A DNA stretch of 64,000 bases from JBMNFI01 sp050949225 (GCA_050949225.1 JBMNFI010000002.1:310001-374000); one strand, 5' to 3'. Shown: positions 7,310-17,346, counted from the first letter of the stretch. Program-made: numbers and translations. The notes: generated by a model not told the origin, from the sequence alone.

Positions 7310-8746
7310 TTACTCGAACTTGTCAACCAGCACCAACAGTTGTGGAGGGAAATGACCGGAGCTGCTTAAGAGATTAACCTGTTTTTTCTGCAGATGCAGA
7401 ATCTGTTGAAGTAAATCATCACTGATGCGTTCACCGGGCACCACCAAAGGAATCCCGGGAGGATAAGCATAAACATATTCTTGGGCGATTTTACCTGCTA
7501 CGGCAGATAAATCCAGCCATGAACCGGCGTGAGATTCTGCCTCATAAGCGGTCATGACCACTTCATTAAGGAGACAATGATTAAGGGAGTTTGGAGGGTG
7601 AGCAGCGGCAGTCAGCATAGCATCTATTTCCGTTAGTGCCGCTGCCAAGCGATCAAAGCCTTCATCGGTATCACAAATACTGGTCATGATGATGATATAA
7701 TCTGTAGCAGACATCTCTACCTCTTGCTGATAGCTGGCTAAAAGCAGATGAGCCAGCTGCGGACCGGTAATAGAAGTCCACTTAGTAGAAACTACAATTT
7801 TACCTTGATCAAAGCAGAAGATTTGCGGATGTATTTTGATGTTGCTACCTGCCATGCCTAGAATAGTCAGATGTCGAAGACTTTGCATTTTTTGTCTAAA
7901 GTTAAAAAGACGCTTTTCATAAGCGGCGAATAATTCGCCGCCTTTTTCTAATAATAAATCAACGCATTTATCGGCGGCTGCCAAGAGAACGTAAGAAGGG
8001 CTGCTGCTTTCAAAGATTGCAAGCTGAGAGGTTATTTTATTTACGTCAACGAGATTTCCTTGTACGTGTAAGGCGGCCGTTTGTGTAAGAGCCGGTAATG
8101 TTTTATGTAGGCTTTGTACAGAAATATCGGCACCCTGTTGCAGGGAGTTGGCGGGAAATCCGGCTGAAAAACCACAATGCGCACCGTGGGCGCTGTCTAC
8201 TAAAAGAGGTATCTTTGCTGAATGTGCCACTTCGGCAATACTTTCTATGTCAGACACGATCCCTTCAAAAGTAGGAGAAGTCAACACAATTAATTTAATA
8301 TCAGGATGCTGGAGAAGAGCTTTTTTGACCGTTTGAGGATCTACGGAGCCAAAGATGCCAAATCTTTGATCCCAAGCGGGCATTAAGTAAACAGGCCGCA
8401 ATTCTTTAAGATAGATAGCATTGTAGACAGCCTTATGAGAATTGCGAGCTACTAATATTTTATCGCCCTTGTGGGTGCAGGCACTGATCGCCGCTAAAAT
8501 TCCACAGGTGCTGCCATTGATTAAATGAAAACTATGGGGGCTGCCATAAAGCGTGGCTAGCTTTTCCATGCTTTTGGCCAAAATGCCTTTAGCCGCATGC
8601 AAATTATCAAAGCCGGTAATTTCCGTAATATCCAAAACATAAGGGTTTCTCAGGTTAATGAAGTCCGTATTACGTTTATGGCCGGGCATATGCCAAGGAT
8701 AGATATCATTTTTATGATGGTTAAGCAGGATATCTTCCAGTTTCAT
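7310..8746 (-). CDS. Orn/Lys/Arg-type PLP decarboxylase
   Basis: A fold-type I PLP enzyme of 478 residues, in the short Firmicutes class without the N-terminal wing domain. Visible are PWHMPGHK near the start, the cofactor-stacking region around His104, DSAHGAH with Asp184, and the PLP-lysine Lys215 in SLHKTLPALTQTA. The C-terminal domain carries YPPGIPLVVPGE. The family makes cadaverine, putrescine or agmatine; the substrate cannot be told from sequence. GGAGG precedes the ATG. It sits between the DUF6320 gene (25 bp) and the SCIFF precursor gene (52 bp), apparently in one transcript. Confidence 0.85.
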   Translation of the reverse strand: MKLEDILLNHHKNDIYPWHMPGHKRNTDFINLRNPYVLDITEITGFDNLHAAKGILAKSMEKLATLYGSPHSFHLINGSTCGILAAISACTHKGDKILVARNSHKAVYNAIYLKELRPVYLMPAWDQRFGIFGSVDPQTVKKALLQHPDIKLIVLTSPTFEGIVSDIESIAEVAHSAKIPLLVDSAHGAHCGFSAGFPANSLQQGADISVQSLHKTLPALTQTAALHVQGNLVDVNKITSQLAIFESSSPSYVLLAAADKCVDLLLEKGGELFAAYEKRLFNFRQKMQSLRHLTILGMAGSNIKIHPQIFCFDQGKIVVSTKWTSITGPQLAHLLLASYQQEVEMSATDYIIIMTSICDTDEGFDRLAAALTEIDAMLTAAAHPPNSLNHCLLNEVVMTAYEAESHAGSWLDLSAVAGKIAQEYVYAYPPGIPLVVPGERISDDLLQQILHLQKKQVNLLSSSGHFPPQLLVLVDKFE

Positions 8747-8771
8747 CAGTTTTCCCTCCTGTATTTAATAT

Positions 8772-9458
8772 TTAGAAATGGAAACGACGAATGAATTCGC
8801 TTTTAAGCTGTTGATCTCTAAAGATCCACATACCCAGATAAACTAAACCTGCATAAGCGCCGGTGATAACGGCCGGCCACAGTAAAGTGGAAATCCCAAG
8901 TACATAAAAAATCAAAGGCGCAAAGCCGGAGGTGATTATTACCAAAGCATAACCGATATAGTCGCTCCATAACATGCGTTTATTGATAACCATGATCAAA
9001 ATTAAGGTGATAGCCGCCATGATCATAAAAGGAATGACCACATTGACAGACCAATTATGGTGACCAAAAAAATAGTCAATGGCATAGATCATGGCCGAAG
9101 CTACGACCAACTGGATTAGGACTTTGATGCCGCCATGTCTTTTAGACATAACAGTATTTTTTACTAAAAGCCAAGCATAAAGAATTGCTACTATAACATA
9201 GATCGCCCAAAAATAGCCGGGATAGGCCAGCAGATTAATGAGAGTGCAGATTCCTCCTCCGGCAATAGAACCAAAAAGTGCCAGCTTAAAGATAGCGGAG
9301 TGAGATTTTTTTTGATAAAGTTTGTAATCATAGGCAGGAAACGGCGAATTGCCTTTAGACTTTTTTTGCTCTGATGATGAAACAAGCGATTTAAAACAGA
9401 GGGGGCATCTGGAGAGACTCTCATCTACTAATACCTGACAATAGCTGCATTTATTCAT
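8772..9458 (-). CDS. Zinc-ribbon membrane protein, DUF6320-like
   Basis: 228 residues from the ATG at 9458. A zinc ribbon opens the protein, with Cys4, Cys7, Cys18 and Cys21 (CSYCQV and CPLCFK). After a short polar linker come about six transmembrane helices. DUF6320 proteins often lie beside an 'alcohol acetyltransferase' gene, as here. The start overlaps the end of the upstream acyltransferase gene by eight bases and has a G-rich site just before it, so translation is probably coupled. A longer frame to 9515 has no support. Function is unknown; a membrane partner of the acyltransferase is inference. Confidence 0.7.
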   Translation of the reverse strand: MNKCSYCQVLVDESLSRCPLCFKSLVSSSEQKKSKGNSPFPAYDYKLYQKKSHSAIFKLALFGSIAGGGICTLINLLAYPGYFWAIYVIVAILYAWLLVKNTVMSKRHGGIKVLIQLVVASAMIYAIDYFFGHHNWSVNVVIPFMIMAAITLILIMVINKRMLWSDYIGYALVIITSGFAPLIFYVLGISTLLWPAVITGAYAGLVYLGMWIFRDQQLKSEFIRRFHF

Positions 9459-10725
9459 AATCGACCCCCCAGTTATTAGAAGATATTTCGACATCCAAGC
9501 CAGACTCGGTAGCAAGATAGTGAAAAAAACGACGGATAACTTTGGTTTCTATGATGGTCCGAGCAAAAGAAATGGTCAAATTGTCATTGATAGAGCAGAT
9601 ACCGCAGCTGATGGGAGCGATTGTTGTAGGATACATTATTAATTCAGCCCTCTCAATATGCTCGGCCATTTTGGGGGGAACTTTCATTGATCCGGTATTT
9701 GACATAGTCATAGTCTTATATTTTTCGCCGAAATTTTTGGCGCCAAAGCTCATAAAAAGATCTTTGATAAATAAAGGAATGAAACGAGAAACCATCATTT
9801 GCTCCATTTTGCTATTAGAGGACAGGGTGTATTCCAGATAATTTATACTGGTTTTTTGTTTCATGTAAAAACGTACTTGCTCCAGGATATCAGAAAAACT
9901 TGTGTTTTCATCTACTTCTGTGCTGATAATTGGCGAGCAGAAAAAATTACGCAATGTAACAGACGGAAATGCTTTACGTAGATTAACCGGTATCGAGATA
10001 TTGATAACCTGAGGCAATCCTTGATGTTGCGTTGTTTCATTATAGATAGAGTAAACTAGCACTGCCGCCAGATATTCTGTGATAGTAACCTTTTTCAGAC
10101 GGCATAGTTTAAGCAGTTTTTCTACACTGACAACACCATGGATAAGATTATTGCCATGATATTCAAAAGGAGTCCCCCCTATCAGCAGTGGTTTTTTGAC
10201 GACTGAAATATAAAAGCCGAACGGCTTATAATATTTACGGAAGCTGTCCTCCAGTTCAGCTGCTCGCGGTTCATCCTCCGGTAAGAGGATTGTTTGATCG
10301 GCAGGAATATCAAGACCTTTAAGTTTAAGATATTGATAGACCAGTGTTTTTAAAAACTCAGAGGCACCCGCGCCATCGGAAATGGAATGATAAGTTTCCA
10401 TGGAAACACGGCGATTATAATAAAGAATTCTAATCAAAAAACGGTTATGAAGGGATGATTTTATGGGAGAACAAGGATATTCAGTTTCCTTTTGGACTAG
10501 CAAACGGTCGTTGATCTCCTCCATATAATACCAAAAAAAACCGCGACGAATCCTTAAAAGAAAAGAGGGAAAACGATGAACTATCATGTCCAAAGCTTTT
10601 TGCAGTAGCTCAGGATCAATCTCTTCTTTTAAAATCAGCGATATTCTAAAGACAGAAGAATTACTGTCTTTGGATACCGGGGGGAAAATTTTTGCAGCAT
10701 TATCTAGTCGATGCCATTTTGCCAT
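9451..10725 (-). CDS. Condensation-domain-like acyltransferase ('alcohol acetyltransferase' family)
   Basis: 424 residues of the CoA-dependent acyltransferase / condensation superfamily. The catalytic HxxxD motif is His113-Ser-Ile-Ser-Asp117-Gly, and the fold covers the whole protein. Relatives acylate alcohols, amines or carrier-bound substrates with acyl-CoA. The real substrate is not visible. It is the first gene of a leftward operon that continues into DUF6320, the PLP decarboxylase and the SCIFF genes, so an amine made by the decarboxylase is a conceivable acceptor (inference). AAGGAG lies 5 nt before the ATG. Confidence 0.75.
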   Translation of the reverse strand: MAKWHRLDNAAKIFPPVSKDSNSSVFRISLILKEEIDPELLQKALDMIVHRFPSFLLRIRRGFFWYYMEEINDRLLVQKETEYPCSPIKSSLHNRFLIRILYYNRRVSMETYHSISDGAGASEFLKTLVYQYLKLKGLDIPADQTILLPEDEPRAAELEDSFRKYYKPFGFYISVVKKPLLIGGTPFEYHGNNLIHGVVSVEKLLKLCRLKKVTITEYLAAVLVYSIYNETTQHQGLPQVINISIPVNLRKAFPSVTLRNFFCSPIISTEVDENTSFSDILEQVRFYMKQKTSINYLEYTLSSNSKMEQMMVSRFIPLFIKDLFMSFGAKNFGEKYKTMTMSNTGSMKVPPKMAEHIERAELIMYPTTIAPISCGICSINDNLTISFARTIIETKVIRRFFHYLATESGLDVEISSNNWGVDYE

Positions 10726-10762
10726 AAAGACTCCTTAGTTTTAATTAAAATAATTTATGTTT

Positions 10763-10790
10763 ATTATATCATTAATTATTGTAATATCAA
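10763..10790 (-). promoter_or_regulatory. Sigma-A promoter for the acyltransferase-SCIFF operon
   Basis: Read leftward, TTGATA (10790-10785), a 16-bp spacer and TATAAT (10768-10763), about 40 bases before the first gene. Confidence 0.6.
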
Positions 10791-10833
10791 TCTATTTGGT
10801 TAAGTTGTATTTTAGGAAAATTTGTTGGTTTTA

Positions 10834-10861
10834 TTGCTAAAGGCAAAAAGAGTGATATAAT
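10834..10861 (+). promoter_or_regulatory. Sigma-A promoter for trkA-trkH
   Basis: TTGCTA, a 16-bp spacer and TATAAT at 10856-10861, about 45 bases before trkA. Confidence 0.55.
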
Positions 10862-10905
10862 AGAAAAATAATATGGCATTTTAGGTGTTTTAGGGAGGAG
10901 ATTTT

Positions 10906-12261
10906 ATGGATATTATAATTGTTGGCGATGGAAAAGTTGGATCCACTTTGGCTGAACAATTAATACAAGAAGACCATAATATTACCGTTATCGATAATGA
11001 TCCAGATGCCCTTTTACGAGTAACGGAACATTTAGATGTAATTGGTATCGAAGGAAATGGAGCCAGTTATGATGTTCAAGAGGAGGCTGCAGTTGACAGT
11101 GCGGATTTATTAATTGCGGCGACCTCCTCAGATGAGGTGAATATGATCTGCTGTCTTTTGGCGCGTAAAATAGGGGCTAAACATACGATTGCCAGGATTA
11201 GAAATCCGGAATATGCACGACAGGTCTATATTTTTAAGGAAGAATTGGGGCTCAGCATGGTGGTTAATCCGGAATTAGCCGCTGCTATTGAGATTTCCCG
11301 TTTAATCAGTTTTCCTTCCGCTATTACTAGCAGCAGTTTTGCCAAAGGATTGGTCGATGTGATCGAGTTTAAAATTAAAAAAGATAATCCTTTGGTAGGT
11401 AAACCCCTTTCTGATATTAGAAATAACAGCAAAGTCAATGTTTTAATTTGTGCCATAGAAAGAGACGGTCATGTGATTATTCCCAGCGGTGATTTTATTC
11501 TTGATGCGGATGATAGAATTTATATTTGTGGCGACAATAAGAAAATTGCTCGTTTTGTACATTCTTCAGGCATTTTTAGTCAACGCATCAAGGAAGTAAT
11601 GATAATTGGCGGTGGGAAGATTAGCTATTATCTATGTAAAATCCTGGTTGAAATGGGTGTTTATGTCCGTCTGATCGAAATAAATGAGGAGCGTTGTCAG
11701 TTTATTTCCGATGCCTTTCCGCAGGTTTTGGTGATTGAGGGAGACGGGAGCGAACAGCAACTTTTGGATGCAGAAGGTATCGGCTTGGTGGATGCTTTTG
11801 TTTCCTTGACCGATTTGGATGAGGAAAATTTACTCATTTCCATGTATGCTGCTAAAAAGGGGGTGCCTAAAGTCATCTCTAAGCTTAATCGTATGAGTTA
11901 TTTGGAGGTTATTCAAGAAACAGGTATAGACAGTTTGGTTTGTCCCAAGCTGCTGACGGCCGACCAGATCTTGCAATATGTGCGAGCCATGGAAAATGCG
12001 GTGGGCAGTCAGGTGAAAACCCTCTATCGTATTGCTGATGAACAAGCGGAGATTGTGGAATTTTTGGCCTCAGCCAATACCCTGCATTTACAGGAAAAAT
12101 TATGTGAGATAAAAACCCGTTCCGATGCTTTAATTGCTGCCATTGTGCGGGGCAGGCATTTGATTATTCCCAGTGGCGATGATTTTATACAGGAAAAGGA
12201 CAGCGTTATTGTGGTTACTACACAAAAGGGACTAAATGATCTAAATGATATTTTTGTTTAG
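10906..12261 (+). CDS. trkA: Trk potassium uptake regulatory protein TrkA
   Basis: The cytoplasmic gating subunit of the Trk K+ uptake system. The 451 residues form two RCK_N/RCK_C repeats. The first Rossmann motif is GDGKVG at residues 7-12, the second is in VMIIGGGKISYYL at about 230. These bind NAD(H) or other nucleotides and control the TrkH channel encoded 24 bp downstream. GGGAGGAG is well placed before the ATG. Confidence 0.95.
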   Translation: MDIIIVGDGKVGSTLAEQLIQEDHNITVIDNDPDALLRVTEHLDVIGIEGNGASYDVQEEAAVDSADLLIAATSSDEVNMICCLLARKIGAKHTIARIRNPEYARQVYIFKEELGLSMVVNPELAAAIEISRLISFPSAITSSSFAKGLVDVIEFKIKKDNPLVGKPLSDIRNNSKVNVLICAIERDGHVIIPSGDFILDADDRIYICGDNKKIARFVHSSGIFSQRIKEVMIIGGGKISYYLCKILVEMGVYVRLIEINEERCQFISDAFPQVLVIEGDGSEQQLLDAEGIGLVDAFVSLTDLDEENLLISMYAAKKGVPKVISKLNRMSYLEVIQETGIDSLVCPKLLTADQILQYVRAMENAVGSQVKTLYRIADEQAEIVEFLASANTLHLQEKLCEIKTRSDALIAAIVRGRHLIIPSGDDFIQEKDSVIVVTTQKGLNDLNDIFV

Positions 12262-12285
12262 AGTAGACAAGATGAGGGCTGCTTG

Positions 12286-13740
12286 ATGAATTATAGAATG
12301 ATTGTCCATATTTTGGGATACGTTTTGTTTTTTGGGGCCTTGTTTATGTTGGCGCCATTACTGGTAGCGCTTTATTATGGAGAGATGACAGTTGTTAAGG
12401 CCTTTTTGTGGACGGCGATCGCAACGGGGGCTTTGGCTTTCATTTTTACCAGAAAAAAGCCGGTCAAAAAAGATATTTATGCTCAGGAAGGGTTTATTAT
12501 TGTAGCCTTAGCCTGGATATTATTGTCTTTTTTAGGAGCCTTTCCCTACTTTTTAAGCGATGCTATTCCGGTATTTTTGAATGCTTTTTTTGAATCAGTT
12601 TCCGGTTTTACAACGACAGGTTTATCAGTAATTACTAACATAGAATCCCTGCCACTGTCTATTGCTTTTTGGCGTAGTTTGACCCAATGGATTGGAGGGT
12701 TAGGGGTGCTGGTCTTTATCATTTCCATTATTTCTTTGGCCGGCGGCAATTCGATTTACCTGATGAAGGCAGAGTTTGCCGGTCCTACTCCGGGTAAGCT
12801 GGTGCCGCGGATTGGTAAGACGGCTAAAATCCTCTGCTTGATTTATGTAGGGATGTCACTGGCTGAGATAATCTTGTTGTCTGTGGGTGGGATGCCGCTC
12901 TTTGATAGTATTGTTACTACTTTTTCGACGGCCTCTACCGGTGGTTTTTCGTTGAAAAATGCCTCTATTGCGGCTTATAATAGCATTTATGTTGAAAATG
13001 TTGTTACCGTTTTTATGGTTCTATTTGCTCTATCGTTCAGTTTTTATTTCTTGCTGATTATGAAAAAATTCTGGCAGGCTTTGCATTTTGAAGAAATGTG
13101 GGTTTATGTTGCCATCATTTTCACTTCTATCATACTTGTGACTTTTAATATTCAAGGTGTGATTTATCAAAATGGATGGGAGTCTTTTCATAATGCCTCT
13201 TTTAATGTCGTATCAATGATGACAACAGGCTTTTCTAATACGGACACCTCCGGTTGGCCCATGTTTTCGCAATTTATTTTCTTTTTTCTGATGTTTATAG
13301 GAGGGTGCGCAGGATCAACCGCCGGGGGGATCAAGGTGGCACGAATTCTTTTGCTTGTGAAGGCGGCTAATTTAGAGATCCGTAAGCTGCTTCATCCTCG
13401 GGCTGTACAGTCATTACATTTTAACGGCAAGCCTGTCGATAATGTGACACTTAAAGGGATTAGAGCTTTTATGGTGGCGTATTTTGCGGTTTTTATTATT
13501 TCCACGCTGATAATATCTTTAGATGGTTATGATTTTAGGACGACTATTTCTGTGGTTTCCACAACCATTAATAATACCGGAGCCAACTTAGGGCTGGGCA
13601 GTGTAGAGGGGTCGGCACATTTGTTTAGTCCCGCCAGCAAAATTATGATGATGTTCAATATGTTGGCAGGCAGGTTAGAGTTTTTTCCCATTTGGGCCAT
13701 GTTTTTACCGGGGATTTGGAGGGGTGTTCGTAAAAATTAA
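12286..13740 (+). CDS. trkH: Trk potassium uptake protein TrkH
   Basis: The membrane channel subunit of the Trk system, 484 residues with about ten transmembrane segments and four pore loops. Selectivity-like stretches are visible, such as SGFTTTGLS, STASTGGFS and GGCAGSTAGGIKVAR. GAGGG precedes the ATG at 12286; an in-frame TTG three bases earlier is less likely. It forms an operon with trkA and ends at a strong terminator. Confidence 0.95.
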   Translation: MNYRMIVHILGYVLFFGALFMLAPLLVALYYGEMTVVKAFLWTAIATGALAFIFTRKKPVKKDIYAQEGFIIVALAWILLSFLGAFPYFLSDAIPVFLNAFFESVSGFTTTGLSVITNIESLPLSIAFWRSLTQWIGGLGVLVFIISIISLAGGNSIYLMKAEFAGPTPGKLVPRIGKTAKILCLIYVGMSLAEIILLSVGGMPLFDSIVTTFSTASTGGFSLKNASIAAYNSIYVENVVTVFMVLFALSFSFYFLLIMKKFWQALHFEEMWVYVAIIFTSIILVTFNIQGVIYQNGWESFHNASFNVVSMMTTGFSNTDTSGWPMFSQFIFFFLMFIGGCAGSTAGGIKVARILLLVKAANLEIRKLLHPRAVQSLHFNGKPVDNVTLKGIRAFMVAYFAVFIISTLIISLDGYDFRTTISVVSTTINNTGANLGLGSVEGSAHLFSPASKIMMMFNMLAGRLEFFPIWAMFLPGIWRGVRKN

Positions 13741-13778
13741 AAAAACAGCCGCTAAGAAAGATCTTAGCGGCTGTTTTT
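13741..13778. terminator. Bidirectional terminator between trkH and ponA
   Basis: A near-perfect stem, AAAAACAGCCGCTAAGA paired with its complement, has a 4-nt loop and A/T runs at both ends. It serves the convergent trkH and penicillin-binding-protein genes. Confidence 0.9.
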
Positions 13779-13809
13779 ATTTGTTAAGCTTAATAAGGAT
13801 TTTTTGCCT

Positions 13810-16524
13810 TTATTCTGATTGTTTTTTCTGTAGAGCATGTGTAGTAATATCGCACTGTTTTTTTGGTTCAGATCCTTTGGTAAATGTTTTTATTTTCACC
13901 TTGTCCGCAGGACAGCCTCCTTCCATGTCGTCAGAGGTGATATTAGCCAATAGGTTGGATTCACTGCAGATTGAAACACTGACCGTTTCAGAGGTTTTCT
14001 TACCGTTATGAAGAGGGCAAGTTGCAGTGGGGGCATACAAGGCTAAATCCTCGGCCTTTGCAGGCGCCACAAGATTAAGCAAGATGAGATTAGTCGTTTG
14101 CGGGCAACCGCTTGAAGCCAGCTTTTTACTTTCGGTGCAGATGGTATAGGATCCCCAGATCTTGGAGGTTGCGGTCGGTACATACATCGTATTAAAAATC
14201 TCGTTAACAAGATAGTTGTCGGGAGTGAGGCTGCCGGGCAGCAGTCCGGACTTGCTATCAACGGATACGGTGGTGATGCCGGAAGGTTTAGTAAATTGGC
14301 CGACAGATATATTTGCTAAAGATTTGGTCATGATACTTTTCCAGATTCTCGCGGGATATTTTCCGCCATATATTTGTTGCAAGTATTGTAGATTGCCTGA
14401 CTGATCCTTGTCATTATCATAGCCCATCCAGACGACTCCTACCAGTTCAGGAGTATAAGCCGCAAACCAGGCATCTTTATTGCCTTTTAAGCCTCTGAAG
14501 CCTTCTTTGTCGGGAAGCTGAGTTGTCCCCGTTTTAGAGGCTACAGGGCGGTTCATTTTGGCATTGCTGCCGGTGCCTGATTCAGTGGTTGAAACTAGCA
14601 TATCAGTCATCAGATAGGCAGTTTGCTCACTCATGACTTGCGACGAAAGAGGGTTTGATTCATAGATAGTCGTTCCTGCATTATCTTTTATGGAAATAAT
14701 GCAAGAGGGTGTCGTATAGATGCCGCCGTTGGCGAAAGCGGCATAAGCTGCGGCCATATGCAAAGGTGCCAGTCCCTCGTGCAAACCACCTAAGCTCAGT
14801 GAGAGGTTATTATCCTCCTCAGTTAAAGGCAGACCGAGTTTTTTGCCAAATTCATAACCTGTGGTTGTACCGATTTCTTGCAGAGCTAAGACGGCAGGGA
14901 TATTGACAGAGTGCATGATGGCCGTACGCATAGAAATGAGCCCGCGTGAGCGTCCATCGTAGTTAGTCGGTTGATATGAGCCGAAAGTTGTTGGCGTATC
15001 ATTATATACTGAGGCGGGGGAGTAGCCGGCCTCTAAAGCCGGGCCATAGGATACCAGTGGTTTTATGGTGGATCCGGGTTGGCGTTTTAAGTTAGTGGCA
15101 CGATTAAATCCACGTTGTGTGACATAATTACGTCCACCAACCAGTCCCCTAATTTGCCCATTAGTAGGATCTATCATCAGCATAGAGCTTTCTACCGGAT
15201 CTTTGGTGCTGCTGGAGGGAAAATATGAATCATCTGCATAAATTTTTTCCATGGCTTCTTGTACAGCGGGATCAATTGTTGTATAAATATGCAAGCCACC
15301 ATTGTAAAGCAGGTTCGTGTCAATACCTTGATCAGTTAAAATAGTCTCAGCCTGATCGATGACATAATCTGTGAACCAGGGATAACCGTAGGCGGTTTTT
15401 ATCGATGATTCTTCGCTGACTATCAATGGCTCAGCCTTTGCCTCTGTTGCTGCCTGTTGATATTTTTCATCGTATTTAACCAAATTATTTAAGACGGTAT
15501 TTCGTACTTCAGTAGCCTTTTGCAAGTCATTAAAAGGGGAATAGATTTTGACATTTCTGATGATACCGGTTAGCATGGCCGCTTCACCCAGTGTTAATTC
15601 GGTGACCTCTTTGTTAAAATAAAGCTGAGATGCCAACTGTACACCATGAGCCCCGGGACCAAAGTAAATTTCATTGAGATAATAATATATTATTTCATCT
15701 TTAGAGAGATTTTTTTCAATTTTTAGAGCCAAGAGGGCTTCTTTTATTTTACGCCCCAGTTTTTTATCCTGATCCTCCAGAATAGCATTGCGTGCCAGCT
15801 GCATGGTGATGGTGCTTGCCCCTTCGGCAAAACTACCGGCCTTAATGTCCGATTTAAGGGCACCAAAAATACGAATAATATCTATACCGTTATGTTTATA
15901 AAATCTGCTGTCCTCGGTAGCAATAAAACAGTCGATAAGATAATCGGGCATTTGCTCAAGAGAGATGCTGATGCGGTTTTCGCCGCTGTGTAAGGTCGTG
16001 TAAACTTGTCCATCTTGGGTATAAAGCTGGCTGCTTTGATTGTTCATCAAGGTTTCCGGAGTCACCTCCGGCAAATCCTTGGCCAGAATCACAGACCAAA
16101 TTCCCAAAAAGGCTATCATGGCGACGATTAGAACTAATATGACTTTGAGTACTGTTTTGAGTCGGCGGTGTTTAAAAGGCGGACGATTGCCTCCCCCTTG
16201 ACCTTTGCTGCTGCCGGAAAAACTTTTATCTGGATTTACGTTTGCAGAAGTCATAACATTTTGAGGAGTGGTTTGTTTTTTTGCAGCCTGCTTTTGCGCT
16301 ATTAATTTTTGTTTTTCCGCTTCTTTGCGTTCTTTTCTGGCTTTGTGAAATAAATCGATAACGTCAAGATCATCATCAGATGTTGGAGTCTCTTGACGAG
16401 ATAAGGGCTTATTATATGTGCCCTTAATAGGTTGATGACGGCGAGATGAATAGGGTCTGTTGGAGAATTCATCCTGCCGCGGGCCTTTAGGAGTACGATT
16501 ATCTTTTGGTTTATCAAAAGTCAT
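13810..16524 (-). CDS. ponA: Class A penicillin-binding protein (PBP1A-type)
   Basis: A bifunctional peptidoglycan synthase, 904 residues. A long basic, polar cytoplasmic N-terminus (about 1-120) is followed by one membrane anchor (about 122-148), a GT51 glycosyltransferase with catalytic Glu204 in ATEDSRFYKHNGID, and a transpeptidase with Ser485-xx-Lys488 (GSTIK), SVN at 539-541 and KTG at 664-666. The end holds several Cys residues in a low-complexity extracellular tail, which may form disulfides. GGAGG lies 12 nt before the ATG. It is transcribed leftward from an extended -10 promoter. Confidence 0.94.
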   Translation of the reverse strand: MTFDKPKDNRTPKGPRQDEFSNRPYSSRRHQPIKGTYNKPLSRQETPTSDDDLDVIDLFHKARKERKEAEKQKLIAQKQAAKKQTTPQNVMTSANVNPDKSFSGSSKGQGGGNRPPFKHRRLKTVLKVILVLIVAMIAFLGIWSVILAKDLPEVTPETLMNNQSSQLYTQDGQVYTTLHSGENRISISLEQMPDYLIDCFIATEDSRFYKHNGIDIIRIFGALKSDIKAGSFAEGASTITMQLARNAILEDQDKKLGRKIKEALLALKIEKNLSKDEIIYYYLNEIYFGPGAHGVQLASQLYFNKEVTELTLGEAAMLTGIIRNVKIYSPFNDLQKATEVRNTVLNNLVKYDEKYQQAATEAKAEPLIVSEESSIKTAYGYPWFTDYVIDQAETILTDQGIDTNLLYNGGLHIYTTIDPAVQEAMEKIYADDSYFPSSSTKDPVESSMLMIDPTNGQIRGLVGGRNYVTQRGFNRATNLKRQPGSTIKPLVSYGPALEAGYSPASVYNDTPTTFGSYQPTNYDGRSRGLISMRTAIMHSVNIPAVLALQEIGTTTGYEFGKKLGLPLTEEDNNLSLSLGGLHEGLAPLHMAAAYAAFANGGIYTTPSCIISIKDNAGTTIYESNPLSSQVMSEQTAYLMTDMLVSTTESGTGSNAKMNRPVASKTGTTQLPDKEGFRGLKGNKDAWFAAYTPELVGVVWMGYDNDKDQSGNLQYLQQIYGGKYPARIWKSIMTKSLANISVGQFTKPSGITTVSVDSKSGLLPGSLTPDNYLVNEIFNTMYVPTATSKIWGSYTICTESKKLASSGCPQTTNLILLNLVAPAKAEDLALYAPTATCPLHNGKKTSETVSVSICSESNLLANITSDDMEGGCPADKVKIKTFTKGSEPKKQCDITTHALQKKQSE

Positions 16525-16567
16525 TTTCCGCCTAAACCTCCTGTATATGAAAAACTAATAATAACAT

Positions 16568-16597
16568 ATTATACCATACAGGAAGGTTGCAAGTAAA
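16568..16597 (-). promoter_or_regulatory. Extended -10 promoter for ponA
   Basis: Read leftward, TTTACT (16597-16592), an 18-bp spacer and TATAAT (16573-16568) preceded by TGG, an extended -10 element. Confidence 0.55.
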
Positions 16598-16632
16598 ATA
16601 AAGTATTTTACGATATGAGAAAAGAGCGTTAC

Positions 16633-17346
16633 TTATCGGGAAAAATTAAAATAAGTGTTGGGAATTGGTCCAACTATGATACCTTCACATAACAACACTT
16701 CTGTGTTTACTGTAACTTCTTCCGGATTGAAAGGAATTGCGATGGAGAAAGTCGTGGCCATTTCCAACCAGATGCGGTGCCTGGTCTGATTGATGCCTTG
16801 ATTGATAAAATCGTCCCTGATTTTGGTGTTAACAATGCTAATAGGATGGATGGCGATTCTGATATTAGGCCCTAGGGAGGCAAAAATTTTACTTTGAGTC
16901 GCAGCACCAAAGGGTATGGAAAATTTTTTGTTTTCCAGAAGCTGCAGATCTTCCTCTACTTGCAGCACAATGTCAGAAACTAATAGATTAAGTTTTACAG
17001 TATTGGGAACCAATAAAGCGATACTGCCATCATTGTTTTTTTCCACAAACAGCAATTCCTGATAATCATAACTTTGTGCATTAGCCTGCATTTGTTGATT
17101 AACGGCTTTTTCCATGATTTTAGTAACTTCGCGGTGAGTATATTGTTTGGCCAGATCATCAAGGGTGGGGACGATCTTTTGATCAAAGACTAAAAGAAAG
17201 ATTGTTAAAAACATAGCTAAAATCAAGAGAAATAAAGCTATTTTTTTAGGTTTGATTTTATGATGTGGATTTAAGTATGAACCCGAACGGTGATTTATAG
17301 GCTTTTTGCGGGAGGGGGATCGTGAATTGTTTTTTAATCTGATCAA
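16633..17346 (-). CDS. yunB: Sporulation protein YunB
   Basis: 237 residues. A basic N-terminus is followed by one membrane anchor (about 32-55) and a soluble extracellular domain. The sequence GAATQSKIFASLGPNIRI followed by IPFNPEEVTVNTEV and EGIIVGPIPNTYF is typical of YunB, a mother-cell (sigma-E) sporulation protein of B. subtilis. A strong AGGAGGTGAT site fixes a TTG start at 17346; the frame continues upstream to an ATG at 17412 without a ribosome-binding site. Its exact role in spore formation is not known. Confidence 0.88.
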   Translation of the reverse strand: MIRLKNNSRSPSRKKPINHRSGSYLNPHHKIKPKKIALFLLILAMFLTIFLLVFDQKIVPTLDDLAKQYTHREVTKIMEKAVNQQMQANAQSYDYQELLFVEKNNDGSIALLVPNTVKLNLLVSDIVLQVEEDLQLLENKKFSIPFGAATQSKIFASLGPNIRIAIHPISIVNTKIRDDFINQGINQTRHRIWLEMATTFSIAIPFNPEEVTVNTEVLLCEGIIVGPIPNTYFNFSR

